Source: an uncultured Paracoccaceae bacterium
Lineage (GTDB): Bacteria; Pseudomonadota; Alphaproteobacteria; Rhodobacterales; Rhodobacteraceae
Assembly: GCA_913062865.1 (NCBI GenBank)
Contig: CAJXWO010000012.1
Location: forward strand, 1-56,990
Length of the DNA: 56,990 nt
Direction of reading: 5' to 3'
The position numbers and the translations under genes were made by a program. The notes under the pieces are model-generated. The model did not search any database and was not told the DNA's origin. It saw only the letters and a program-made list of their open reading frames with translations. Below are positions 15,968 through 26,132 of the stretch, piece after piece; positions within the stretch are counted from its first letter, which is position 1; each line of letters starts with the position of its first letter.

Positions 15968-16999
15968 ATGGAAGCCATTATCCTGCAGATTCTGAACGGT
16001 CTCGACAAAGGCTCGGCCTACGCGCTCATCGCGCTGGGCCTGACGCTGATTTTCGGGACCCTGGGCGTCGTGAACTTCGCCCATGGTGCGCTTTTCATGA
16101 TCGGGGCGTTCTGCGCCGTGACCCTGAGCCGCATCCTGAGCCTCAGTCACACGGTCGTGGACGAGACGCAAAAAGACTTTCTGGGCAACCCGCTTCAGGT
16201 CGAAGTGCCCTATGTCTACAACATTTTCGGACAAGCGACGGGCGAAGCGATCATCGACTGGGCGGTGCCACTGGCGATCCTGTTCACGATCCCGATCATG
16301 ATCGGCGTCGGCTGGATCATGGAGCGCGGGCTGATCAAGCATTTCTACAAGCGCCCCCATGCCGACCAGATCCTCGTGACCTTCGGCCTGGCGATAGTGC
16401 TGCAGGAAGTGATCAAGTATTTCTACGGTGCCAACCCGATCCCGACCCCGGCGCCGGAGGCGTTCATCGGGTCGTTCGATTTCGGCGCGATGATCGGCTT
16501 TGAAGCCGGTCAGATCATCTATCCCTACTGGCGCATCGTCTACTTCATGTTCGCCGCCGTCATCATCGGAGCCGTGTTCGCCTTCCTGCAATTCACCACC
16601 TTCGGCATGGTGGTCCGCGCAGGCATGGCCGACCGCGAGACCGTGGGCCTGCTGGGAATCAATATCGACCGCCGCTTCACCATCATGTTCGGCATCGCCG
16701 CCGCCGTGGCGGGCCTGGCGGGCGTGATGTACACGCCCATCAACTCGCCCAACTACCACATGGGCATGGACTTCCTCGTGCTGTCCTTCGTGGTGGTGGT
16801 CGTCGGGGGGATGGGGTCTCTGCCCGGTGCGGTGCTTGCCGGCTTCCTGCTGGGCATTCTCGAAAGCTTCGCCTCTATGCCCGAGGTCACATCCATCATT
16901 CCCGGCATCAACCAGGTCATCATCTACCTGGTCGCCATCATCATTCTGCTGACACGTCCGCGTGGCCTCATGGGCCGCAAGGGCGTGATGGAGGACTAA
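15968..16999 (+). CDS. LivH-type ABC permease
   Basis: A 343-residue permease with ~8 membrane helices. Family signatures are [40 protein letters not shown] and [20 protein letters not shown]. Compared with E. coli LivH it carries an extra ~45-residue loop after the third hydrophobic segment ([20 protein letters not shown]). It forms the membrane channel with the next gene, 4 bases downstream. AAAGG precedes the ATG. Confidence 0.87.
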   Translation: MEAIILQILNGLDKGSAYALIALGLTLIFGTLGVVNFAHGALFMIGAFCAVTLSRILSLSHTVVDETQKDFLGNPLQVEVPYVYNIFGQATGEAIIDWAVPLAILFTIPIMIGVGWIMERGLIKHFYKRPHADQILVTFGLAIVLQEVIKYFYGANPIPTPAPEAFIGSFDFGAMIGFEAGQIIYPYWRIVYFMFAAVIIGAVFAFLQFTTFGMVVRAGMADRETVGLLGINIDRRFTIMFGIAAAVAGLAGVMYTPINSPNYHMGMDFLVLSFVVVVVGGMGSLPGAVLAGFLLGILESFASMPEVTSIIPGINQVIIYLVAIIILLTRPRGLMGRKGVMED

Positions 17000-17003
17000 G
17001 CCC

Positions 17004-18251
17004 ATGTTTGGCCTCAACAAGAAAGACTCGACCCTGTTGCTGATCGTTGCAGGACTTGTGCTCTTGGCACCCTTCCTGCTGAACCCTTTCCCCGAAGGTT
17101 CGGCGATGGCGCAGTTCAACGCGGGCTATCCGGACCTGATGCAGCGCTTCGTGATCTTCGGGATCTTCGCCATCGGCTTCAACATCCTGTTCGGTCTGAC
17201 CGGCTACCTGTCCTTCGGTCACGCGGCCTTCCTGGGCGTGGGGTCCTACGCGGCGATGTGGATGTTCAAGCTGTTCGGCATGAACGTGCTGCCGGCCCTG
17301 GCGCTGTCCATCCTGATGTCGGGCCTCTTCGCGGTGGTGATCGGCTATGTCAGCCTGCGTCGCTCGGGCATCTATTTCTCGATCCTGACGCTGGCCTTCG
17401 CGATGATGTCCTATGCGCTGGCCTACTCGGTTCTCGCGGCGGACATGGACGGACCTGACCAGCAGGGCCTTCTTCAGAAGGGTCTGACCGGGGGCGAGAC
17501 CGGCCTGCAGCTGACGCTCGACGATCCGCGCATCCTGGGCCAGCAGACCGCCGGTGACGGCAACCTGCCGGTGCCGAGCCTCTTCGGCCTCGAGATGCGC
17601 AGCGCGTCCGAACTCAATGTTGGCGACTGGGTGTTCACCTTCTCGGCCGGTTACTACTTCAGCGCGATCGTGATGCTGTTGTCCTTCTACCTGTCGATCC
17701 GCATCTTCCGCTCGCCCTTTGGCCTTGTGCTGCGCTCGATCAAGTCGAACCAGCAGCGGCTGAGCTACACGGGCATGAACCCCAAGCCCTACATGCTGGC
17801 GGCCTTTGTCATCTCGGGCATGTATGCCGGCCTGGCCGGTGGTCTCATGGCCGCGATGGACCCGCTCGCGGGCCCGGAACGGATGTTCTGGACGGCCTCG
17901 GGCGAGGTGGTGCTGATGACCATCCTGGGTGGCGTCGGCACCCTGATCGGGCCGGTGCTGGGTGCGGGCGCGATCAAGTACATGGAAAACATCCTGTCCA
18001 AGATCAACTCGGACATCCTGCACTCCTGGTTCGCCTTCCTGCCCGATGGGCTCGAGGATTTCGTCGTCACCCTCATCTATCCCTTCATCGGCAAGGGCTG
18101 GCACCTCACGCTGGGCATCATCTTCATGCTTGTCGTGATCTTCCTGCCCGGTGGCCTGGTCGAAGGCGGACAGCGGATCGCACGCGCCATGCGTCGCAAG
18201 AAGCAGACCGCCAGCGACGACGACACCAAAGCCAAGCAGCCCGCTGAATAA
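17004..18251 (+). CDS. LivM-type ABC permease
   Basis: A 415-residue permease with ~10 membrane helices and the family signatures [20 protein letters not shown] and [20 protein letters not shown]. It contains a ~65-residue hydrophilic insertion between helices (~150-215, [20 protein letters not shown] onward), longer than in E. coli LivM and probably periplasmic, where it could contact the binding protein. The C-terminus is a charged tail ([16 protein letters not shown]). It is tightly spaced behind the LivH-type gene. Confidence 0.87.
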   Translation: MFGLNKKDSTLLLIVAGLVLLAPFLLNPFPEGSAMAQFNAGYPDLMQRFVIFGIFAIGFNILFGLTGYLSFGHAAFLGVGSYAAMWMFKLFGMNVLPALALSILMSGLFAVVIGYVSLRRSGIYFSILTLAFAMMSYALAYSVLAADMDGPDQQGLLQKGLTGGETGLQLTLDDPRILGQQTAGDGNLPVPSLFGLEMRSASELNVGDWVFTFSAGYYFSAIVMLLSFYLSIRIFRSPFGLVLRSIKSNQQRLSYTGMNPKPYMLAAFVISGMYAGLAGGLMAAMDPLAGPERMFWTASGEVVLMTILGGVGTLIGPVLGAGAIKYMENILSKINSDILHSWFAFLPDGLEDFVVTLIYPFIGKGWHLTLGIIFMLVVIFLPGGLVEGGQRIARAMRRKKQTASDDDTKAKQPAE

Positions 18252-18263
18252 GGAACCACGACC

Positions 18264-19019
18264 ATGGGAATTCTCGAAGTCAAGGACGTGAACAAGAACT
18301 TCGGCGGCCTGAAGGCCCTGTCGAACGTCAACCTCAGCGTGGCCGAGAACTCGGTCCATGCGATCATCGGGCCGAACGGCGCGGGCAAATCGACCCTGCT
18401 GAACTGCCTCGTGGGCAAGCTCATCCCCGACACCGGCAGCGTCATGTTCGACGGCCAGTCGGTGCTGGGGCGCAAGCCGCACGAGATCAACCAGATGGGC
18501 ATTTCCCGCGTGTTCCAGACGCCGGAAATCTTCGGCGACCTGACTGTGTTCGAAAACGTCATGATCCCCTGCTTCGCCAAGCGCGACGGCGAGTTTCGCC
18601 TGCACGCCGTCGAAGGGATGATGAACGAAGCCGAGATCGTCGAAGAGGCCGAACGGATGCTGATCGACGTGAACATGATCGACAAGCGGCACGCCCATTC
18701 CGCGTCGCTGTCGCGCGGCGACAAGCGGCGCCTGGAAATGGCGATGTGCCTGGTGCAACAGCCAAAACTTCTGCTTCTGGACGAACCCACCGCCGGGATG
18801 GCGCGGGCCGATACCAACAACACCATCGATCTGCTCAAGGAAATCCGGGACAAGCGCGACATCACCATGGCGATCATCGAGCACGACATGCACGTCGTGT
18901 TCAGCCTGGCCGAGCGCATCACCGTTCTGGCCCAGGGCACGCCCCTCGTCGAGGACGTTCCCGAAAACATCAAAGGCCACCCCAAGGTACAGGAAGCGTA
19001 CCTGGGCGAAGCCGCGTAA
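18264..19019 (+). CDS. LivG-type ABC ATPase
   Basis: A 251-residue ATPase with Walker A GPNGAGKST (~36-44), Q-loop in RVFQTPEIFGD, signature SLSRGDKRRLEMAM (the common LSGGxQ appears here as LSRGDKR), Walker B LLLLDEPTAGM and switch His in IIEHDMHVVF. One of the two motor subunits of the transporter. The LSRGD signature is typical of this branch of LivG-like proteins, so it is not a defect. 12 bases after the LivM gene. Confidence 0.88.
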   Translation: MGILEVKDVNKNFGGLKALSNVNLSVAENSVHAIIGPNGAGKSTLLNCLVGKLIPDTGSVMFDGQSVLGRKPHEINQMGISRVFQTPEIFGDLTVFENVMIPCFAKRDGEFRLHAVEGMMNEAEIVEEAERMLIDVNMIDKRHAHSASLSRGDKRRLEMAMCLVQQPKLLLLDEPTAGMARADTNNTIDLLKEIRDKRDITMAIIEHDMHVVFSLAERITVLAQGTPLVEDVPENIKGHPKVQEAYLGEAA

Positions 19020-19031
19020 GGAGGCGGGATC

Positions 19032-19787
19032 ATGAACGTCAGACCCGATTTCTCGAAGAACGCCAACCATGCAGAGACGGCCCCGGCCTATCTGTCGGTC
19101 TGGGACATGCATGCCTATTACGGTGAAAGCTACATCATCCAGGGTATCAGCTTTAACGTCCACGAGGGCGAGATCCTTGCCCTTCTGGGCCGCAACGGCG
19201 CGGGCAAGACCACGACGCTGCGCGCCATCGCGCGGCTCGACGATCCGCAGATGAACCATGGCGAGGTGTGGCTCGACCACCAGCCGCTGCACACCATGAA
19301 GTCGCACGAGGCCGCGACGGTCGGGCTGGGGCTCGTGCCCGAAGACCGCCGCATCATTCCCGGTCTCACGGTCGAGGAAAACCTGCAGCTGGCCCAGATC
19401 GCCCCGCCGATCGGCTGGTCGCTGGAGCGTCTCTACGATCTCTTCCCGCGCCTGGGCGAACGGCGCAAGCAAGAGGGCGTGACGCTCTCGGGTGGCGAAC
19501 AGCAGATGCTGTCCATCGCCCGGGCGCTGGCGCGCGACATCAAGGTCCTGCTGCTGGACGAACCCTACGAGGGCCTGGCCCCCGTGATCGTCGACGAGAT
19601 CGAAAAGACCCTGCGCCTGATCAAGGAACAGGGCATGACCACGATCCTTGTGGAACAGAATGCCGTGCGGGCCCTGCAACTGGCCGACCGCGCGATCATC
19701 CTCGACACCGGCTCCATCGTTTTCGACGGATCCGCCGCCGAGGTGCTGGAGAACGAGGAACTGCGCGCGGAATACCTGGCCATCTGA
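19032..19787 (+). CDS. LivF-type ABC ATPase
   Basis: A 251-residue ATPase with Walker A LGRNGAGKTTT, Q-loop region LGLVPEDRRIIPGLTVEEN, signature TLSGGEQQMLSIARAL, Walker B VLLLDEPYEGLAP and switch segment ILVEQNAVRAL. The first ~15 residues (NVRPDFSKNANHAETAPAY) are an extension before the usual LivF start, so translation could also begin slightly later. It is the last gene of the operon, followed by an intrinsic terminator. Confidence 0.88.
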   Translation: MNVRPDFSKNANHAETAPAYLSVWDMHAYYGESYIIQGISFNVHEGEILALLGRNGAGKTTTLRAIARLDDPQMNHGEVWLDHQPLHTMKSHEAATVGLGLVPEDRRIIPGLTVEENLQLAQIAPPIGWSLERLYDLFPRLGERRKQEGVTLSGGEQQMLSIARALARDIKVLLLDEPYEGLAPVIVDEIEKTLRLIKEQGMTTILVEQNAVRALQLADRAIILDTGSIVFDGSAAEVLENEELRAEYLAI

Positions 19788-19814
19788 GCCCGGGCATCGT
19801 ACCCCGAGACCCCG

Positions 19815-19846
19815 AAAGGCGGGCGGCCCCAGTGCCCCCGCCTTTT
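19815..19846 (+). terminator. Intrinsic terminator of the ABC transporter operon
   Basis: Arms AAAGGCGGG and CCCGCCTTT with a 13-base loop, ending in a TTTTT run at 19843-19847, 27 bases after the last ABC gene. The rest of the 311-base gap up to accB contains only GC-rich palindromes (next entry) and presumably the accBC promoter, which I cannot pinpoint. Confidence 0.75.
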
Positions 19847-19936
19847 TCATTCGGGCGCCATCCGCCACCGAACCGACCGGGCCCGGCCGGGAGGCCCCGG
19901 CGCAAGGGCCGGGGCGCGGTGATGCAACCCGGGCCC

Positions 19937-19988
19937 GCCTGCCCCGGACCCCGATCCGGGAGCCTGCCCCGGGCGTGACCCGGGAGCC
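19937..19988. repeat. Tandem GC-rich palindromic units (REP-like)
   Basis: Two copies of a GCCTGCCCCGG...CCGGGAGCC unit at 19937-19964 and 19962-19988 overlap by three bases. Each can fold on itself (CCGGA-CCCCGA-TCCGG in the first, CCCGGG-CGTGA-CCCGGG in the second). Another GC-rich palindrome (CCCCGGC...GCCGGGG) lies just upstream near 19893-19915. They resemble dispersed intergenic repeats common in alphaproteobacteria. Only the tandem copy count is seen here. Confidence 0.55.
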
Positions 19989-20098
19989 CCCAAAGACCTG
20001 CGATTGTCGGCTTTTCACGGGCTGGACCTTGCCCTATAAGCGGCGAAGCCTTCGTCAGTCAGCCCGCGCCAAGGGGCCGCAACCGGTCGAGGACCTAA

Positions 20099-20608
20099 AT
20101 GACAGAGAACACGCACGACGCCGATGTGGCCTTCGTCAAGGCACTCGCGGAACTTCTTCGGGAAAACGACCTGACCGAGCTGTCGGTCACGCGCGACTAT
20201 GGTGAGAACAACGCCCTGTCGGTCACCGTGTCCCGGCACCAGCCCGCGGCGGTTTCCGTGCCGAGCCCGGCGCCCGCCGCCCTGCCCGCGCCCCAGGCCG
20301 GGCACGCCCCCGCGCCTGCCCCGTCGCCCGCGAACGGCAGTGCGCCTGCCACCAGCGCCGACCCTGCCGATCATCCCGGCGCGGTCACATCGCCCATGGT
20401 GGGAACCGTCTATCTTCAGCCCGAACCCGGCGCCTCGGCTTTTGTCAAGGTGGGCGACACCGTCGACGAGGGCGATACGCTTCTCATCGTCGAGGCGATG
20501 AAGACCATGAACCAGATCCCCGCCCCCCGCGCGGGCAAGATCACGCGTATCGTGGTCGCGGATGGCGATGCCGTGGAATATGGCGCCCCGCTCATGATCA
20601 TCGAATAA
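20099..20608 (+). CDS. accB: Biotin carboxyl carrier protein of acetyl-CoA carboxylase
   Basis: A 169-residue carrier for the first step of fatty acid synthesis. N-terminal helical region (~1-50), long Pro/Ala linker (~51-95), then the biotinyl domain starting [18 protein letters not shown]. The biotin lysine lies in [18 protein letters not shown], where the usual AMKMMN/AMKLMN reads AMKTMN. It is followed by accC after 8 bases, the standard pair. The promoter lies in the GC-rich gap upstream. Confidence 0.93.
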   Translation: MTENTHDADVAFVKALAELLRENDLTELSVTRDYGENNALSVTVSRHQPAAVSVPSPAPAALPAPQAGHAPAPAPSPANGSAPATSADPADHPGAVTSPMVGTVYLQPEPGASAFVKVGDTVDEGDTLLIVEAMKTMNQIPAPRAGKITRIVVADGDAVEYGAPLMIIE

Positions 20609-20616
20609 GGCTGCCC

Positions 20617-21969
20617 ATGTTCGACAAGATCCTCATCGCCAACCGCGGAGAGATCGCGCTCAGGGTCATCCGCGCCTGCCGCGAGATGGGCATCCGGTCG
20701 GTCGCCGTGCATTCCACCGCCGACAGCGACGCGATGCATGTGCGCATGGCCGACGAATCCGTCTGCATCGGCCCGCCGTCGGCAGCGCAAAGCTACCTGT
20801 CGGTCCCGGCCATCATCTCGGCCTGCGAAGTCACCGGCGCGCAAGCCATCCACCCCGGCTACGGGTTCCTGTCCGAGAACGCAAATTTCGTGCAGATTGT
20901 CGAAGATCACGGGCTGACCTTCATCGGCCCCACCGCCGAGCATATCCGCGTCATGGGTGACAAGATCACCGCCAAGGAGACGATGAAGCGGCTGGGCGTT
21001 CCTTGCGTGCCCGGCTCCGAGGGCGGCGTGCCCGATCTCGCGGCCGCGCGCCAGATCGCGGGCGACATCGGCTATCCGGTCATCGTCAAGGCCACTGCAG
21101 GCGGCGGCGGGCGCGGCATGAAGCTTGCCAAATCGGCAGACGACATCGACACCGCGTTTCAGACCGCGCGCTCCGAGGCCAAGGCTGCCTTTGGCAATGA
21201 CGAGGTCTATATCGAGAAATACCTGGGCCGCCCCCGCCATATCGAGGTGCAGGTCTTTGGCGACGGAAAGGGCAACGCGGTCCACCTGGGCGAACGCGAC
21301 TGTTCGCTTCAGCGCCGCCACCAGAAGGTGTTCGAAGAGGCCCCCGGCCCCGTCATCACGCCCCAGATGCGCGCCGAGATCGGCAAGACCTGCGCCGAGG
21401 CCGTCGCCTCGATCAACTATACGGGTGCCGGCACGATCGAGTTCCTCTTCGAGGACGGCGCATTCTACTTCATCGAGATGAACACCCGCCTGCAGGTCGA
21501 ACACCCGGTGACCGAGGCGATCTTTGGCGTGGACCTCGTACGCGAACAGATCCGCGTGGCCGAAGGGCTGCCCATGTCCTTTACCCAGGACGATCTGCAC
21601 CTGAACGGCCACGCGATCGAGGTGCGCATCAATGCCGAGCGGCTGCCCGATTTCGCCCCCTGCCCCGGCCGGATCACGCAATACCACGCGCCCGGCGGTC
21701 TGGGCGTGCGGGTCGATTCCGCGCTTTACGACGGCTACGCGATCCCGCCCTATTACGACAGCCTGATCGGCAAGCTGATCGTCCATGGCCGCGACCGGCC
21801 CGAGGCGTTGGCCCGGCTGAACCGCGCCCTGGGCGAGCTGATCGTCGACGGGGTCGATACCACGATCCCCCTCTTCCGCGCGCTCTTGGAAGAAGAAGCG
21901 GTGCTGACCGGCGATTACACGATCCACTGGCTGGAACACTGGCTGGAAACGAACCTGCAGCCGGGCTGA
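20617..21969 (+). CDS. accC: Biotin carboxylase of acetyl-CoA carboxylase
   Basis: A 450-residue enzyme of normal length that carboxylates the biotin on AccB using ATP and bicarbonate. Recognisable parts: N-terminal [20 protein letters not shown]; glycine-rich ATP loop [16 protein letters not shown]; metal/substrate region [16 protein letters not shown]; and C-terminal [13 protein letters not shown]. It stands in the accBC operon; the carboxyltransferase genes are elsewhere. Confidence 0.95.
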   Translation: MFDKILIANRGEIALRVIRACREMGIRSVAVHSTADSDAMHVRMADESVCIGPPSAAQSYLSVPAIISACEVTGAQAIHPGYGFLSENANFVQIVEDHGLTFIGPTAEHIRVMGDKITAKETMKRLGVPCVPGSEGGVPDLAAARQIAGDIGYPVIVKATAGGGGRGMKLAKSADDIDTAFQTARSEAKAAFGNDEVYIEKYLGRPRHIEVQVFGDGKGNAVHLGERDCSLQRRHQKVFEEAPGPVITPQMRAEIGKTCAEAVASINYTGAGTIEFLFEDGAFYFIEMNTRLQVEHPVTEAIFGVDLVREQIRVAEGLPMSFTQDDLHLNGHAIEVRINAERLPDFAPCPGRITQYHAPGGLGVRVDSALYDGYAIPPYYDSLIGKLIVHGRDRPEALARLNRALGELIVDGVDTTIPLFRALLEEEAVLTGDYTIHWLEHWLETNLQPG

Positions 21970-22044
21970 TGCACGGGCCGCTCTGGCCCGGGCCCGGCGG
22001 GTTGGATAGGCTCGTTGCGTAACCCTTTGCCCGGTGGTCCGGAC

Positions 22045-22710
22045 ATGGCCCATGACACCTTTCCCCCGGAACTCACGCCGGAGCTCTTGCTGCGGGCCTA
22101 CGCGGCGGGCGTGTTCCCGATGTCGGATGCCCGTGACGACCCGGACCTGTTCTGGGTCGATCCACGCCGCCGCGGGATCCTGCCGCTCGACCGGTTCCAC
22201 ATCTCGCGTTCGCTCGCCCGAACCCTGCGGCGCGACCGCTTTCACGCCAGCCTCAACGCGGATTTCGCGGGCGTCGTGAAGGGCTGCGCAGACCGCGAGG
22301 AAACATGGATCAGCCACCAGATCGAAGCGCTTTATACCGATCTGCACCACCGGGGCGCGGCCCATTCGCTGGAGATCTGGGACGACGATGCCTTGGTCGG
22401 TGGCGTTTACGGTGTGACACTGGGGGCGGCGTTTTTTGGCGAAAGCATGTTCTCGCGGCGGACCGACGCGTCCAAGGTGGCCCTGGCCTACCTGGTCGAT
22501 CACCTAAACCGCACCGGGTTCCGGCTGTTCGACACACAGTTCATCACGCCGCATCTGGCCAGCCTAGGCGGGCAAGACATCAGCCGCGCCGCGTATCGCG
22601 CCCGGCTGGCCCAGGCGCTCGAGCATGACGCCGACATTGCCGCCGCACCGCTCGCCGCGTCAGGTCAGGCGGTGATACAGCGCAACACCCAGATGTCGTA
22701 TCGGGAATGA
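22045..22710 (+). CDS. aat: Leucyl/phenylalanyl-tRNA--protein transferase
   Basis: A 221-residue enzyme that adds Leu or Phe to N-terminal Lys/Arg of proteins and so marks them for ClpAP (N-end rule). Family motifs: FWVDPRRRGILPLDRFHISR, HSLEIWDDDALVGGVYGVT and AAFFGESMFSRRTDASKVAL. The ATG at 22045 gives the usual N-terminus; an upstream TTG at 22015 is an alternative. Its 3' end overlaps the 3' end of the convergent DUF2155 gene by 46 bases, an unusual degree of tail overlap. Confidence 0.93.
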   Translation: MAHDTFPPELTPELLLRAYAAGVFPMSDARDDPDLFWVDPRRRGILPLDRFHISRSLARTLRRDRFHASLNADFAGVVKGCADREETWISHQIEALYTDLHHRGAAHSLEIWDDDALVGGVYGVTLGAAFFGESMFSRRTDASKVALAYLVDHLNRTGFRLFDTQFITPHLASLGGQDISRAAYRARLAQALEHDADIAAAPLAASGQAVIQRNTQMSYRE

Positions 22711-23030
22711 TCCATCGCGTTCAGGGCAGGCGCCGACGCGATCATCCAGCCGCTGAACACCGGCGCATCGCGCCCCTCTTCCACGACCGTCAGAAAGGCA
22801 TAGGCATCGCCGGCCGGGTTGCCCTCGGGATAGCGGCACTCCCCAAGGGTCAGGCTCAGGCGGCCCATCTGTGCCGAGGCACCCGGGCGCAGGTCGAAAT
22901 CGGTGACGGTGCCGGTGATCTTGTCGAGCCCGCGCAGGACGGCGCCCTGCCCGATCTCCACGGCCTCCAGCGCCGCGCCCGGCAGCGCCATGAGCACCCC
23001 CACCAGCATGGCGGCCAGACGGGCCGTCAT
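22665..23030 (-). CDS. DUF2155 periplasmic protein
   Basis: A 121-residue protein with a signal peptide (TARLAAMLVGVLMALPGAAL) and the DUF2155 core: VLRGLDKITGTVTDFDLRPG, LTLGECRYPEGNPAGDAYAF and FSGWMIASAPALNAMDHSRY. The function of this alphaproteobacterial family is unknown. Its start overlaps the stop of the MlaD-like gene (ATGA), so it is in the same operon and may serve the envelope. It ends inside the aat 3' end on the other strand. Confidence 0.85.
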   Translation of the reverse strand: MTARLAAMLVGVLMALPGAALEAVEIGQGAVLRGLDKITGTVTDFDLRPGASAQMGRLSLTLGECRYPEGNPAGDAYAFLTVVEEGRDAPVFSGWMIASAPALNAMDHSRYDIWVLRCITA

Positions 23031-23473
23031 TCCTCGGACCCCGACACGAATTTCAACAGCAACGAAATCAGGCTGACAGAGCCTTGGGTGTCCAGGATCT
23101 CTTCGCCCGCTGCAAGGTAGAAGAGCGACCCACCGGGGACGATCTCGACGAAATTGCCGCCCAGCAAACCTTCCGAGGCGACGACGACCGAGCTGTCATC
23201 CGGTATCTCGATCCCGTTGCGGATCGTCATGACCGTTTCTGCCCGGTAGGTCTGGATGTCCAGTTCGATGTCGCTGACCGTGCCGATCTTGACCCCGGCA
23301 ATGCGCACATCGGTGCCCACGCCGATACCTTCGACCGAACGGAAGCTCGCGGTCAGCGGGTAGCCCTCGGATTGGGTGGAAAATCCCGTAGCCTGCCCGG
23401 CATAGACAAGAAAGCCGACCGCGGCGGCCAGCACCACGGCACCGGTCACGATTTCGGCACGGGTTTCGGACAT
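23027..23473 (-). CDS. mlaD: MlaD/MCE-type outer-membrane lipid transport protein
   Basis: A 148-residue single-MCE-domain protein with an N-terminal membrane anchor (EIVTGAVVLAAAVGFLVYAG) followed by the MCE core SFRSVEGIGVGTDVRIAGVK and ASEGLLGGNFVEIVPGG. MlaD forms a hexameric ring that passes phospholipids between the inner and outer membranes. The rest of the Mla transporter is not adjacent. The ATG at 23473 (MSETRAEIV) is chosen over the longer open frame, whose extra residues look spurious. Confidence 0.88.
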   Translation of the reverse strand: MSETRAEIVTGAVVLAAAVGFLVYAGQATGFSTQSEGYPLTASFRSVEGIGVGTDVRIAGVKIGTVSDIELDIQTYRAETVMTIRNGIEIPDDSSVVVASEGLLGGNFVEIVPGGSLFYLAAGEEILDTQGSVSLISLLLKFVSGSEE

Positions 23474-23498
23474 GTCTCGGCGGGCCCCTATTGCGGCG

Positions 23499-23882
23499 TC
23501 ATTCCGGCGTCCAGGCCTCGTAATCCTGGCGCGGGGCCGGCTCGGGACGCCGCAAGGAGCCCGCAGGCGCATAGGCCAGCGGCGTGCCTGTCAGGTTCTC
23601 CTGGTGGGGCTTTTCCCATTCCTTGCGAGCGACCGGGCGCTTGTTGGGCGGCTCGTTCCAGGTGTGGTGCAACCAGCCGTGCCAGTCCGGGCTCACGCGG
23701 CTGGCCTCGGCCTCGCCGTTGTAGATCACCCAACGGCGCTTGCCGTCGCGGGACTGGTAGAAGGTGTTGCCCTGATCGTCCTCGCCCACCTTCTCGCCCT
23801 TGCGCCAGGTGTAGATCTGCGTGCCGATGGTCTGGCCGTTCCACCAGGTCACGGCGCGCAGCAGGGTGTTGAGAATGCCCAT
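23499..23882 (-). CDS. NDUFA12-type NADH:ubiquinone oxidoreductase accessory subunit
   Basis: A 127-residue homologue of mitochondrial NDUFA12/B17.2, an accessory subunit of complex I conserved in alphaproteobacteria. Diagnostic stretches: [40 protein letters not shown], and [20 protein letters not shown]. The C-terminal tail is Pro-rich. It is first in the group NDUFA12-mlaD-DUF2155, with 25 bases to the next start. Confidence 0.92.
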   Translation of the reverse strand: MGILNTLLRAVTWWNGQTIGTQIYTWRKGEKVGEDDQGNTFYQSRDGKRRWVIYNGEAEASRVSPDWHGWLHHTWNEPPNKRPVARKEWEKPHQENLTGTPLAYAPAGSLRRPEPAPRQDYEAWTPE

Positions 23883-24080
23883 GGACGACTCCTTTGATCC
23901 TTGGCCCCTGTATGGCGATTTCCGCGCCCAAGGTCCAGCCTGCCCGGGGCCGCATACGCGCCCTGTCCAAGCCCGCGCAGCGCATTAAGGGCAGACCGGC
24001 GCGCCTTTCGAAAAGACAAGGGAGGGGATCGCGTCCCGCCCTGTGTATCGTCTGCTTTGGCGCGGCGCGCCGTCGGGCCA

Positions 24081-25346
24081 TCAGCCCGCGCTGGCACCTT
24101 CCTTGGTCTGGTCGGCGTAGATCATCAGCGGAGCGGCATCCGAGGTCACCGCCTCTTCGTTGACCACGACCTCGCTCACGCTGTCCATGCCCGGAAGATC
24201 GAACATGGTATCGAGCAGGATGTCTTCGAGGATCGAGCGAAGCCCGCGTGCGCCGGTCTTGCGCTGGATCGCCCGTTGGGCGATGGCCGACAGCGCCTCG
24301 TCGGTGAAGGTCAGCTGGACGTCTTCAAGTTCGAACAGTCTCTGGTATTGCTTGACCAGGGCATTCTTGGGCTGCGTTAGGATGATGACCAGCGCCTCAT
24401 CGTCCAGATCCTCGAGCGTTGCGATTACTGGAAGGCGGCCGACGAATTCCGGGATCAGGCCGAATTTCAGCAGATCCTCTGGCTCCAGGTCCTGGAACAC
24501 CTCGCCCACGTTGCGTTCGTCGTTGTCGCGCACATCGGCGCCAAAGCCCATGGCCGAGCCCTTGCCACGCTGTGCGATGATCTTGTCGAGCCCCGCAAAG
24601 GCACCGCCGCAGATGAACAGGATATTCGTGGTGTCCACCTGCAGGAACTCTTGCTGGGGATGCTTGCGCCCGCCTTGGGGCGGCACGCTTGCCACGGTCC
24701 CTTCCATCAGCTTCAACAGCGCCTGCTGCACACCCTCGCCCGACACGTCGCGGGTGATCGACGGATTTTCGGACTTGCGCGTGATCTTGTCGACCTCGTC
24801 GATATAGACGATGCCACGCTGCGCGCGTTCGACATTGTATTCGCTGGCCTGTAGCAGCTTGAGAATGATGTTCTCCACATCCTCACCCACATAGCCCGCT
24901 TCGGTAAGCGTGGTGGCATCCGCCATGGTAAAGGGTACATCGAGGATGCGCGCCAGCGTCTGCGCCAGAAGCGTCTTGCCGCAGCCTGTTGGGCCGATCA
25001 GCAGGATATTGGACTTCTGCAGTTCGATATCGGCGGATTTGCCGGAATGGTTCAGGCGCTTGTAATGGTTGTGCACCGCGACAGACAGTACCCGCTTGGC
25101 CACCGCCTGACCGATCACGTAATCGTCAAGAACGCCGCAGATCTCGCGCGGGGTCGGCACGCCGTCAGCGGATTTGAACCCGGCCGACTTGGTCTCTTCG
25201 CGGATGATGTCCATGCAAAGCTCGACGCATTCATCGCAGATGAAAACGGTCGGGCCGGCGATGAGCTTGCGCACCTCATGCTGGCTCTTGCCGCAGAAGC
25301 TGCAATAGAGCGTGTTCTTGCTGTCGCCGCCGGAATTGGTTGCCAT
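24081..25346 (-). CDS. clpX: ClpX, ATP-dependent unfoldase of ClpXP
   Basis: A 421-residue AAA+ unfoldase. N-terminal zinc-binding domain ([14 protein letters not shown]...CDECVELC); Walker [17 protein letters not shown]; Walker B region [10 protein letters not shown]; arginine/sensor region in [17 protein letters not shown]. It recognises tagged substrates and feeds ClpP. It is located just downstream of clpP in the same direction with a 135-base gap, the normal order. Confidence 0.97.
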   Translation of the reverse strand: MATNSGGDSKNTLYCSFCGKSQHEVRKLIAGPTVFICDECVELCMDIIREETKSAGFKSADGVPTPREICGVLDDYVIGQAVAKRVLSVAVHNHYKRLNHSGKSADIELQKSNILLIGPTGCGKTLLAQTLARILDVPFTMADATTLTEAGYVGEDVENIILKLLQASEYNVERAQRGIVYIDEVDKITRKSENPSITRDVSGEGVQQALLKLMEGTVASVPPQGGRKHPQQEFLQVDTTNILFICGGAFAGLDKIIAQRGKGSAMGFGADVRDNDERNVGEVFQDLEPEDLLKFGLIPEFVGRLPVIATLEDLDDEALVIILTQPKNALVKQYQRLFELEDVQLTFTDEALSAIAQRAIQRKTGARGLRSILEDILLDTMFDLPGMDSVSEVVVNEEAVTSDAAPLMIYADQTKEGASAG

Positions 25347-25481
25347 CTCGTCCCTTTCAGGCCTCGCCGTGTCCTGTGGGCAGCGCGCGCCGCACGCGGT
25401 CGCCGCCCCTGAGTTGGTTGAGACTAGGTCACCACAGCGCGGGCCACAATGTCAAATATCGCCGCGCGCGCGCAGGCGTGA

Positions 25482-26132
25482 TCAGCCTTCGTCTTCGTCG
25501 CCCTTGGCGCGATTTTCGACAATCTCGTCGATCAAACCCCAGGCTTTGGCGTCCTCGGGCGACATGAAATTGTCGCGCTCCAGCGCCGCCTCGACTTTTT
25601 CATAGGTCTGACCGGTGTGCTTGACGTAGATCTCGTTCAGGCGCCGCTTGAGCTTAAGCGTTTCTTCGGCGTGGATCATGATATCGGTCGCCTGGCCCTG
25701 GTAGCCGCCCGAGGGCTGGTGGACCATGATCCGGCTGTTGGGCAGCGAAAAGCGCATGCCGGTCTCGCCCGCTGTCAGCAAGAGAGAGCCCATCGACGCC
25801 GCCTGACCGATGACCAGCGTGCTGACCTTGGGTTTGATGTACTGCATCGTGTCGTAGATCGACAGGCCCGAGGTGACGACGCCACCGGGGCTGTTGATAT
25901 ACATCGAGATCTCTTTCGACGGGTTTTCCGCCTCGAGGTGCAGAAGCTGCGCCACGATCAGAGACGACATGCCGTCATGCACCGGACCGTTGACAAAGAT
26001 GATCCGCTCTTTCAGCAGGCGGGAAAAGATGTCGTAGGCACGTTCGCCACGGCTCGTCTGTTCGACGACCATGGGGACGAGCGTATTCATGTACGTGTCA
26101 AAGGGGTCTTGCATGCTCTGCCTGCCTGTCAT
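25482..26132 (-). CDS. clpP: ClpP, proteolytic subunit of ClpXP
   Basis: A 216-residue serine protease of normal length. Catalytic Ser in [11 protein letters not shown], His in [11 protein letters not shown], Asp in the helix after KHTGQ. It forms the tetradecameric chamber that degrades substrates unfolded by ClpX. Two starts are possible: the ATG at 26132, or the ATG at 26114 (QDPFDTYMN), which lies behind a GGCAGG. The protein is the same otherwise. Confidence 0.96.
   Translation of the reverse strand: MTGRQSMQDPFDTYMNTLVPMVVEQTSRGERAYDIFSRLLKERIIFVNGPVHDGMSSLIVAQLLHLEAENPSKEISMYINSPGGVVTSGLSIYDTMQYIKPKVSTLVIGQAASMGSLLLTAGETGMRFSLPNSRIMVHQPSGGYQGQATDIMIHAEETLKLKRRLNEIYVKHTGQTYEKVEAALERDNFMSPEDAKAWGLIDEIVENRAKGDEDEG

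Noticed and set aside
16968..20018. Long minus-strand open frame opposite the ABC transporter genes
   Set aside because: Covers four well-supported genes with strong motifs on the plus strand; its own translation looks random.
19815..20098. Riboswitch or leader peptide for accBC
   Set aside because: The gap holds only a terminator and GC-rich palindromes; no conserved riboswitch core or Shine-Dalgarno-led small frame could be identified.
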